From positions 27,804 to 91,803 of the forward strand of contig JAJGQC010000653.1 in assembly GCA_021014325.1 (NCBI GenBank): a stretch of DNA of 64,000 nt, in the 5' to 3' direction. A model generated the notes under the pieces. That model saw nothing but the letters and a program-made list of their open reading frames with translations, ran no database searches and was not told the DNA's origin. Shown here one piece after another: positions 18,606-27,826 of this stretch (position 1 is the first letter of the stretch; the number at the start of each line of letters is the position of its first letter). This DNA is from Plazaster borealis (Eukaryota; Echinodermata; Asteroidea; Forcipulatida; Labidiasteridae). A program made the translations under genes and the position numbers.

Positions 18606-20660
18606 AGCTAGCGGTGGTCACGTGACGTATAGTTGGTACAGAATCATAAGAAACCATCGCGCTCAGTGTTTAAGCACGAGGAGCTCAATGGGATTGTCGT
18701 AGTTTTCCAGGCACGTAGGAACCGGGGGGGGCTACTGGCCCCGCTGAAAACATACTGAAAACATGAGGGGGGGCCGGGCCCCCCTAAAAAATGTTGTCCG
18801 GATGACAAATTAGCTTGTTCATACATGTATGTTCTGACTGAGGGAAAAGTACTGCGGTCTGTAGGCCATTTAATCAGATCACATTGACAAAGTGGCTATT
18901 TGAATACATTTGCTTACGGAATCTTGAAGTTTCTTCGTCCGTGCTTCCGCCCATGCAACAGACGCAAATTGAACACGTGCGCAGGAACGCCTGGCCCCAA
19001 TTGTATGTGTATGTGTATGGGGTCAACGGGATCCTAGGAGGCGCCCATTCTTTATGCATGTATACAAAAGACAGCATGGGATTTACATTTTCTAGGAGTC
19101 CTTTGTTGATGTTGCAGGAAATTTTCCTGTAAAATTAGTCGATTGATATTGATCAGAAGTGCTCTTTTCCTCTGTATTTAGGCACACGGAAGCTTGATTT
19201 TTCGACCCCAAAATGCCAAAAGCTCAGAGCTCCTACCAGGGGCCGTGAGGCTGGCCCCTGGACCCCAACCCTGAAAATGATTTGAGCCACAAATGGAGAA
19301 GCCTGTGTGCGCTGTTATGACCCCCGGTTAAAAATCCTGGGTCCGCGCATGCTCATTTCTTAAAAAAGATAGCATCGAACAGTATTTTAGCATCAATATT
19401 TTGAGGGATGTTTCTACCATCATCACCTTTACACCGTGTCAGTTTTATCTTTTTAAATATTTTAACTTCATGTTTTACATCACGGATTTTAACTGATAGT
19501 ACATTAAACGATTTTATGCAATTCTGGTAATCTGGGGATGTGGGTAAAGTGTTTAATAATTAAGGTGGGTGACCAGGCAAATTTCACAGATATAACTTGG
19601 CCCCCCTGTTAAAGTCATCTTCCTTTGTGCCTGTTTTCAGATAGGTTGCTTGAAAACATCGAAGAAAAGCTCTGTTTTAACCATCACCTACTGACTTTTC
19701 AATGGACAGAGACGTTGTCTCCCTCTTGAACAATACACGACCTTTTTTTTACAGAGACCTCTCCGGAGCCATGGGACATAACGAAACTCTAAAGGGCTTA
19801 CCGATTGCTTTCTCTCGTTGGCTACCATCGTAAATAGTTCTTAGTCCCGCACTCCCATAAACACATTATTAATTTTCTGCAGACTGTCTGGGCAGAGCCG
19901 GTGCCTGGGCACTCCTCTGCCTCGGTCCGTCTGTCCTTTCCATCCGCCCTTCCCCCGGTTTTTTTTTTACCCTTCCTCTGTTTTTTCCCACCCTTTCTAA
20001 AAAGAACTATTGACGCCTGAAACGTTTTTTTTTAAAAGCTTGCACTTCATAATGATTCTCACTGCTACGAGCAGAATCTTCATAACCATAACAAATTATT
20101 AGCCTTTTGAACACCTAGAGTGCGCACCGAACTATTTTCTTTGCATGTCCACTAAAACTCCCTCATAAAATATGATGCCTATAAATTGAATATCATAAAA
20201 ATATTTTCGTGGTGACATGATGATCTCATCCTCTGATTTGCTTGGACACGGCTACATGTATGATTTTACTCTTCCTCTATAAACAAAACTTCCAGGACTG
20301 TGTGCCAGTGTTTTTCGGAGCTTTACCAAACCATTTCGACAACGCTTGAAAATTAAAACTGGGCACACTTCCGTCTTTTGGCGAATTTTGGCACTATATA
20401 AGTTTACGTTATTATTATTATTATTATATTACTTGCGATGGATTTAGAAAAGTTAAAATCGTGTTGCAACCAACCAAGGCAACATGAATCATGACCCTTA
20501 CAGCAGTGGCACTCGGATGATGCCATGTTTTTCCATACACACCGTGCTGTTTGTTTACATTGTATACCCACTACAAGTCACGTGACACCGGTTGCCGATT
20601 GTGTCTATTGTAAGAACCTGTGTACGTCTTCTCAAAGAGCAAGTTGTCAAGATCGTTGAG
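18606..20660. other. No recognisable gene
   Basis: About 2 kb with scattered short open frames and no exon-like pattern I would defend. Notable only for a G-run/C-run hairpin at about 18766-18785 (GGGGGGGCCGGGCCCCCC) and an ATT microsatellite at about 20408-20430. The stretch GGGGCCGTGAGGCTGGCCCC near 19240 can also fold. Confidence 0.6.
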
Positions 20661-20766
20661 ATATGAGCAAAATTCACACTCGAAAAGCAATTGTTTTCCA
20701 ACCCAAAATGTGTGATGTTTTTACAACAAATTCTAGCACTAGCATTCGGGCTATATACAAGTACAG

Positions 20767-21224
20767 TAGACCCAGTAATTTTACATCATCGGTCGTACTA
20801 GCGCCCCAGGATTTTCCCAAAGCGAAACTCAATTTGGCGATCCCACACAGGTACCCTGCCTTAACTGTGATGACCACGCGGTTGAGGCAGGGCACCTGTC
20901 AAATTTTAGACGGTAGTCCTGCCTCAACCGCGCTGTTATCACGGTTGAGTCAAGGCACCCTCCTAAGCGACGGGTGCCCTACCCCAACCGCGCTGTCGTC
21001 ATGGTTGATGCCGGGCACTCGTCTAAAATTTGACAGGTGCCCTCACTGCCCTGCCTCAACCGCGTGGTCATCACGGTTGAGGCAGGGCACCCGTGGATAC
21101 TGCCGAAACCATGACCGCCAAATTGAGTTTCGCTTGAGAAAATACAAGTTTTTCCTGGGGCGCTAGTACACCGATGATGTCAAAATTTTGAAAAAGGAGT
21201 ACAGTGCCCCAGTTATTGGGTCTA
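20767..21224. mobile_element. Non-autonomous Mutator-like element, copy 2
   Basis: Ends TAGACCCAGTAAT and AGTTATTGGGTCTA, with inner CATCGGTCGTACTAGCGCCC and its inverted partner (GGGGCGCTAGTACACCGATG). Flanked by a perfect 9-bp duplication CAAGTACAG at 20758-20766 and 21225-21233. The interior holds alternately inverted GCGGTTGAGGCAGGGCAC segments. A frame of 167 codons runs through these inverted repeats; it is a by-product of the repeat and not a transposase. Confidence 0.82.
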
Positions 21225-21231
21225 CAAGTAC

Positions 21232-21335
21232 AGTAGCATTCGATTGGTAAGTTTCATGATTGAGAATGACGCGGATACAAAATTACAGCAGGCAAAGATA
21301 TAGGATTGCATATTGGATACGAAATGGATTGTTGA
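21232..21335 (-). repeat. Inverted copy of the repeat at about 16786-16900
   Basis: GGTAAGTTTCATGATTGAGA, GACGCGGATACAAAATTACA and GATACGAAATGGATTG are the reverse complement of the sequence at about 16786-16900. The Mutator-like element at 20767 is inserted at the edge of this copy. Confidence 0.7.
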
Positions 21336-22627
21336 ATGCCAAATTGTTCTGAAAATATGATTTTAAATTGAAGTAAAATATTGTATAGAATTTGTAAATA
21401 AAAATAAAGGGATTTTTGAGATTTTTTTAAATTTTTGCATCCATCTTAAAAACGAACACTACATTATTACAATAATAATAGAAACAAAGCAATATTTGGG
21501 GTTTTTAATCTCTGGTAAGGCTAATATTCCATATCTGGCCGCCACTTTTATCTCCCTTAATTTAGGTCAAATTATAATCCTTACAGCTGTCCAGAAGGGT
21601 TGCAGAATGTATACAAAAAGACACAGGCACGTTGAACTATTACAAAGTGTTAAAATCATAAAAATTAGGCCATTTTTTAAAGTCTAAGTTATGGTGGTCT
21701 TGACAACATTGCCACACTCCGTTTTAGTTCCTTTGGGCATGAGTGCTCGAGAGTTCCGTCAGTGCAATGAAATGTAAGCTTGAATTTCCCTTTGAGGGTC
21801 CACATTTTGAGGTTAATAGCAAAGTCAAACATCCATTAAAAATCAAACAAATCCAATAGAAAGATTCCAATAGTGATGTCCTTTTAAAAAATGTCAACAG
21901 TGTATGAAAAGTTAACGTAGTGTAGACCGTCAGTTTGACATCAATATTTTTGAACAGGCACCCTTACATGGGAGACCATGGCGCTTCAGTTGTAGCCTGA
22001 ACATGTGACGTTACACTTTAAGGCTTGTAAAAGACAGGGAACCAGTCTACTTTGCAGCATGAAGGCAATAGTTTGAATCGAAGAATCAGGAAAAGCGGCC
22101 AAGCAACCTACACCGACGTAGATTTTGTCAGTTATAGGATGAATCAAAGTGTGAATAGTACGAACTTCTAAACAAATGGTTGCCCATCTTCACAATTTTA
22201 AAAGTGTTACCTTTCATTTGATATTTTTTAGGATTGTTTGCACCATTGAGCTGGCAGAAAATATCAACATGTACAATAATGGATTGTTGGCAATGCAGAC
22301 AGTGACTTAACAAAAGGGTAGGTGCATACTGTTATTTCTTATGACTGAGTGTATCACCCCTGTCTCACAGTAAATGGTCTTGTGGTTAAATGCTGAAGCA
22401 GTTTGCAACTTTACATCTACATACTGTTAGTGTTACTTTAGCTTACTTAAAGAGGATAAAATAATCTTTTAGTTTTATCAATTACGGTCATTTCCAAGAA
22501 ACAAAATGTAACAAATGTGACTGAAAATAATCAAAACCAGGGGTTGTAGCGAGAGCAAATTAAGTGTGGGTTAATTGTGTAAGGCAAGTGAAGCGAGCCG
22601 AGCAAAGTGCTTCATGGTCGGTATCAC
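21336..22627. other. No recognisable gene
   Basis: AT-rich, about 1.3 kb. Short frames only (for example 21496-21687 plus and 22128-22313 minus), with no motif. No tandem or inverted structure seen. Confidence 0.55.
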
Positions 22628-22628
22628 A

Positions 22629-23024
22629 GTCTCAGCTATCCGCGTGCTCGGCTATCTCGCGTGCTCAGTAATACCATGTATGCGCACAGCAAGCGAAGCA
22701 GTCCAAGTGTCGTGCTGAGTCGTGTTGCCATATATACATGTACTACTCTCTTGCGGAGAGGTAGCTGTCATGGCGGCATCCATCAGCAGAAGTACGAGCA
22801 GTGATCGCGTGGATCGTTTTAGAGAATTTTGTGAGAAGAGGAAGAGTATCATTCACTATTTAATTAAACAGCAGTACATATGCAGAAGGGTCGAAAGAGG
22901 TTCAGAAGAGGGTCATACGTTGCCAATCCAAAAAATATCTGTGTAGAGGAGACCATGACAATACAGCTTGCTGAAATGCCCGGCTACGTCATCTGGATAG
23001 CTGAGCACGCCGAATAGCTGAGAC
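22629..23024. mobile_element. TIR element with CTCAGCTAT ends
   Basis: Left CTCAGCTATCCGCGTGCTCG and right GAGCACGCCGAATAGCTGAG are inverted, and nested extra copies of GATAGCTGAGC follow at about 23065. It contains the GTGCCGTGCTGAGTCGTGTT and GAGAGGTAGCTGTCATGGCG region that also appears, more decayed, at 18090-18280 and in part at 24390-24430. Probably a non-autonomous element with a small open frame (22770-22946). Confidence 0.5.
22770..22946 (+). other. Small open frame, 58 codons, unrecognised
   Basis: Begins ATGGCGGCATCC just after the palindromic CTCTTGCGGAGAGG, and reads MAASISRSTSSDRVD then FREFCEKRKSIIHYL, rich in charged residues. The related copy at 18147 has a stop after seven codons (ATGAGTAGCTAG), so conservation is not supported. 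It could be a first exon, a transposon passenger or chance. No function assigned. Confidence 0.15.
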
Positions 23025-23076
23025 CGCGTCTACAATGTGCTGAAATGCCTGGCTACGCCACCCGGATAGCTGAGCA

Positions 23077-23242
23077 ATTTTAGATGGTGTCCTGCCTCAA
23101 CCACCCTGCTATATTGGTTGAGGCAAGGCACCCGCCTAAATTGAAGATCCTTCGGGAAAATACAACGGCACTCTGGGGCGCTAGTACGACCGATAATGTC
23201 CAAATTTCGAAAAGGAGTACAGCGCCCCAGTTACTGGGTCTA
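23077..23242. mobile_element. Left-truncated Mutator-like element, copy 3
   Basis: Starts abruptly inside the inverted-repeat core (TTTTAGATGGTGTCCTGCC) and runs to the intact right end CCCCAGTTACTGGGTCTA, followed by GGGTAAGTT. It matches the right part of 15876-16456 and belongs to the same duplicated segment. Confidence 0.75.
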
Positions 23243-23366
23243 GGGTAAGTTCATACTTATCTGTACGGAAAATGGAAATGTTATTCAAAATGGTTGTTTG
23301 TAAAACTCAGTGGTTTGTGTTTTTTTCACGAGGGCGGCAAGTTTGAAAAGCACATCAGTGTACGAA

Positions 23367-23527
23367 CTAGCTCCATAAATTGGGCCAATCCACTTCGTAT
23401 CCTTGGCCCCAGCACCATTGCAATTCTTTGTTTGTGCCTTCTGTAATTTAAATTCTGCTACGTTCTTGAACATGAAACTTACGAAAAGGACACAAAGTGG
23501 ATTGGCCCAATTTTAAATAGGGCTATG
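23367..23527. mobile_element. Short TIR element, duplicate of 16583-16737
   Basis: GGGCCAATCCACTTCGTATC and ACAAAGTGGATTGGCCC are inverted, as are the outer CTCCATAAATTGG and CCAATTTTAAATAGGG. It sits at the matching place in the duplicated segment. Confidence 0.6.
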
Positions 23528-24211
23528 TACGAACTAGCCCCATAAATAGGGCCAATCCACTTTGTATCCTTGGCCCTATCACCAATGCAATTCTATTTCT
23601 TTGCCCGCTGTAATTTTTGATCCACGTCTTTCTCGATCATGAAACTTACCGATTAAATGCTACTACATTTGCATATATATATTCTGGTTTATTATTAAAA
23701 ACAAATACATGGTTGGCAGCCACTGGCTGAAATAACCTTGTTTAAAACAATAACAAGTAAAAATTCATTTTTAGTTAAAAAATTGGTATAACCTATTTAA
23801 AAACAAATACATGTCATGTACAAATTGTAGATAGCCCGACTGCTGGAATTTGTTGTAAAACCAGGCCTGATAGTGATATTCTTCCTACTTTAGTCCATTT
23901 TCCGATTGTTTTGTCCTTTGAAAAATAAGAAAAATTTTTGTAGTAATAAAGCCTAACAAGTCTATTAAAGCCCACACCATGTGTACATGTAGGTCAGCCC
24001 TTGTACTTAACGTTTCAACTTTTTTTCAAGGATCAAATATCATGCCTGAAAAATATCACACATTTTTGGGGGAAATCAAAATATGCTTTTCGAGTCGCAA
24101 GTGTGAATTTTTATTCATATAATTATTTAAACAACTTGCCCAAAACCCATACATTGTCAGGTTCCCTTATCAACTTTACAATAAGGATACGATCAACTGC
24201 TAAGATTGAAA

Positions 24212-24367
24212 GGGGACCAGACTGATTTACTCGGCATGCCGAGCACAATCTTCACGCAGACGGGCGTGAGATGCGCAATCAATGGCCCGCTGCCGCATCA
24301 CCTTAAATGTACGCAATGATTTCACAAAACTTTGATTGCGCCGGCGCGCTGAGTTAGTCTGGTCCCC
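24212..24367. mobile_element. MITE with GGGGACCAGACT ends, copy 2
   Basis: Same ends as 17894-18072, but about 23 bp shorter in the middle (it lacks part of the CGCTACCGCACTCCGC stretch). Confidence 0.7.
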
Positions 24368-24430
24368 AATAAATCGTCCATTTTAGTGCCGTGCTGAGTC
24401 TTGTTGCCATATACATGTACTACTCTCTCG

Positions 24431-24756
24431 GTAGATGTTACTTTCCAAACGCCAGGAGTCGATCGCTACTCGTGTATAAGGATCCGATACAATTGGTAGT
24501 CAGCAAGGTACTAATACATAGACTCGCTACACTGCTTTGAGCTTTTTCTCCCTATAAGAATAGTTTTTGTTTTTTTGGTAGGGTAACTAGTACAACCATT
24601 GTACAATAAACGATTCACAAATGTTAATCTGTTGTTAGTGGATTTCTCTTTTTGGTTCAGATAATTATTCATACATCTTTGAAAACTCAAAGTCATGAGC
24701 TCGCTTCGGCACTGTGTAATTCCATATAGGAAGGAATCCTCCATGGTAATACTGTA
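24431..24756. other. Unrecognised stretch before the 235-bp tandem repeat
   Basis: No repeat partner inside the window. A minus-strand frame of 88 codons (24665-24931) runs from the first 235-bp unit into this stretch; see the findings. No product can be named. Confidence 0.5.
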
Positions 24757-26132
24757 GTGATTTGTAAAACAGCCTTTTTAACATGTTATCATTCAAATTA
24801 AGCCAATCAAAGACTGGTATTCCATGCATAAAGGTTTCATGTACTGCCGACGATTTTTTCAAATTTTTAGAACGCTTTCTTATATTTATTTCTGATTTTT
24901 TAATAATAGAGACCACGTACCACACCGCCATGCTTGTACATTACACCGAAATCAACGCCCGGGGTTGATTTGTAAAACGGCCTTTTTAACATGTTATCAT
25001 TCAAATTAAGCCAATTAAAGACTAGTATTCCACACAAGAAGGTTTGATGTATTCTTGACGATTTTTTCAAATTTTTAGAACGCTTTCTTATATTTATTTA
25101 GGATTTTTTAATAATAAAGACAACAGATCACTCTGCTGCAGTCTTTAAGTGTGTACCACACCGCTATGCTTGTACATTACACCGAAATCAACACCAGGTG
25201 TTGATTTGTAAAACGGCCTTTTAAGCATGTTATCATTCAAATTAAGCCAATCAAAGACTAGCATTCCACACATAAAGGTTTCATGTATTGTTGACGATTT
25301 TTTCAAATTTTTAGAACACTTTCTTATATTTATTTGAGATTTTTTAAAAATAAAGACAACAGATCACTTTACTGCAGTCTTTACGTGTGTACAACACCGC
25401 CATGCTTGTACATTACACCAAAATCAACACCAGGGGTTGATTTGTAAAAGAGCCTTTGAAACATGTTGTCATTCAAATTAAGCAAATCAAAGACTAGCAT
25501 TCCACACATAAAGGTTTCATGTATTGTTGATTATTTTTGCAGATTTTTAGAATGCTTTCTTAAATTTATTTGAGATTTTTTAATGATAGAGACCACAGAT
25601 CACTTTGCTGCAGTCTTTACGTGTGTACCACACCGCCATGCATGTACATTACACTGAAATCAACGCCAGGGGTTGATTTGTAAAACGGATTTTTTTTACA
25701 TTCATTTGTTATCATTCAAACTAAGCCAATCAAAGACTAGTATTTCACACAAAGGTTTCATGTATTGTTGAAGATTTTTATTCAAATTTTTAGAACGCTT
25801 TCTTATATTTATTTGAGATTTTTAAAAAATAAAGACAACAGATCACTTTGCTGCAGTCTTTACGGGTGTACAACACCGCCATGCTTGTACATTACACCGA
25901 AATCAACACCAGGGATTGATTTGTAAAACGGCCTTTTTAGCATATTATCATTCAAATTAAGCCAATCAAAGACTAGCATTCCTTACCTAAAGGTTTCATG
26001 TACTGCTAACGATGTTTTCACATTTTTAGAACGCTTTCTTATATTGATTTGAGATTTTTTAATAATAAAGACAACAGATCACTTTGCTGCAGTCTTTACG
26101 TGTGCACCACACCGCCATGCGTCTACATTACA
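24757..26132. repeat. Tandem repeat of about 235 bp, six units
   Basis: Units start at about 24757, 24966, 25204, 25439, 25674 and 25916 with GATTTGTAAAACGGCCTTTT, and contain TTATCATTCAAATTAAGCC, GATCACTTTGCTGCAGTC and CCGCCATGCTTGTACATTAC. The first unit lacks the GATCACTCTGCTGCAGTC stretch. The last unit stops at CTACATTAC, where the large satellite begins. The minus strand of units 1-4 shares an open frame including FDWLNLNDNML. Confidence 0.92.
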
Positions 26133-27809
26133 AATAAAGTAAGCTAAATAAAAATCGCTGTAAATTGGGAGTAAATTTGGAGTTGTAAGTTGAAGAAAGA
26201 TGTCTTATTATTATTGTGAACTTGGAAAATAATATTTGCTACTCCAAATAAATCTTTGACAATTTTTGTTTGTCCATCGACAGGGGAGCATGAATGACCA
26301 AGGACGCCATACATCTGATGTTATAGAGTTGTCGAAGATGACCACCCAGTCAAGATAAGTTAAACCACCGAAATATAATCATTTGATAACTGAACAGACC
26401 ACTGAATCAATATCAATTCTAATAAAAAGTAATATGTTTTTAGAAACTCTGACCATCAGAAAGGGTTTTATAACTAGGATTCCGAGACAGCGATCGATGC
26501 GTGCCATGCAGTTAAGTTTAAACAGCTAAGCAAGAGAGGTGTGTGTAACTCTTTTTATTTTGTAGGTGAGTTACAATTTTGAGGTATTTGTTTGTATTTC
26601 GGTCTGTAACCCAAATTTTGGTGAATTCCGTTACTTGACAAAGATGATCTGTTTTAGCTTACTTTATCTCAATTTATAGCGCTAAAAAGTTGAAATAAAG
26701 TAAGCTAAATAAAAATCGCTGTAAATTGGGAGTAAATTTGGAGTTGTAAGTTGAAGAAAGATGTCTTATTATTATTGTGAACTTGGAAAATAATATTTGC
26801 TACTCCAAATAAATCTTTGACAATTTTTGTTTGTCCATCGACAGGGGAGCATGAATGACCAAGGATGCCATACATCTGATGTTATAGAGTTGTCGAAGAT
26901 GACCACCCAGTCAAGATAAGTTAAACCACCGAAATATAATCATTTGATAACTGAACAGACCACTGAATCAATATCAATTCTAATAAAAAGTAATATGTTT
27001 TTAGAAACTCTGACCATCAGAAAGGGTTTTATAACTAGGATTCCGAGACAGCGATCGATGCGTGCCATGCAGTTAAGTTTAAACAGCTAAGCAAGAGAGG
27101 TGTGTAACTCTTTTATTTTGTAGGTGAGTTACAATTTTGAGGTATTTGTTTGTATTTCGGTCTGTAACCCAAATTTTAGTGAATTCCGTTACTTGACAAA
27201 GATGATCTGTTTTAGCTTACTTTATTTCAATTTATAGCGCTTAACAAATTGAAATAAAGTAAGCTAAATAAAAATCGCTGTAAATTGGGAGTAAATTTGG
27301 AGTTGTAAGTTGAAGAAAGATGTCTTATTATTATTGTGAACTTGGAAAATAATATTTGCTACTCCAAATAAATCTTTGACAATTTTTGTTTGTCCATCGA
27401 CAGGGGAGCATGAATGACCAAGGACGCCATACATCTGATGTTATAGAGTTGTCGAAGATGACCACCCAGTCAAGATAAGTTAAACCACCGAAATATAATC
27501 ATTTGATAACTGAATAGACCACTGAATCAATATCAATTCTAATAAAAAGTAATATGTTTTTAGAAACTCTGACCATCAGAAAGGGTTTTATAACTAGGAT
27601 TCCGAGACAGCGATCGATGCGTGCCATGCAGTTAAGTTTAAACAGCTAAGCAAGAGAGGTGTGTGTAACTCTTTATTTTGTAGGTGAGTTACAATTTTGA
27701 GGTATTTGTTTGTATTTCGGTCTGTAACCCAAATTTTGGTGAATTCCGTTACTTGACAAAGATGATCTGTTTTAGCTTACTTTATTTCAATTTATAGCGC
27801 TAAAAAATT
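26133..27809. repeat. First three monomers with a private variant
   Basis: Monomers 1-3 read GATAAGTTAAACCACCGAAA where all the others I checked read GATAAGTAACCACCGAAA (2-bp difference at about 26358, 26920 and 27479). Their spacing is 559-560 bp, against about 555 bp for the rest. They form an edge subtype next to the 235-bp repeat. Confidence 0.85.
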
Positions 27810-27826
27810 GAAATAAAGTAAGCTAA
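27771..27826. other. Inter-monomer hairpin (example; present at every junction)
   Basis: TTTAGCTTACTTTATTTCAA... and its complement ...TTGAAATAAAGTAAGCTAAA form 23-bp perfect arms around a 10-11 nt loop (ATAGCGCTAA or ATAGCGCTAAC), which itself contains the palindrome AGCGCT. The same structure stands at each of the monomer junctions; a few near the right side are damaged (for example about 59395-59440 and 63835-63860). Confidence 0.92.

Larger units (their letters stand above)
23243..24430. repeat. Duplicated segment, copy 2 (partner at 16457-18250)
   Basis: Same order as copy 1, from TAAGTTCATACTTATCTG to GTGCCGTGCTGAGTC. It lacks the TTAA element (a single TTAA at 23798-23801) and lacks about 100 bp before ATATATATTCTGGTTTATTA. 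Substitutions are scattered, and no frame is conserved between the copies beyond what the nucleotide similarity gives. Confidence 0.85.

Noticed and set aside
18766..18785. G-run/C-run hairpin as a terminator
   Set aside because: No transcription unit or bacterial context; simply a GC palindrome in low-complexity sequence.
20663..21166. 167-codon frame, one of the longest in the window
   Set aside because: It runs through the inverted GCGGTTGAGGCAGGGCAC segments of a non-autonomous transposon. The residues are a translation of the repeat and resemble no transposase.
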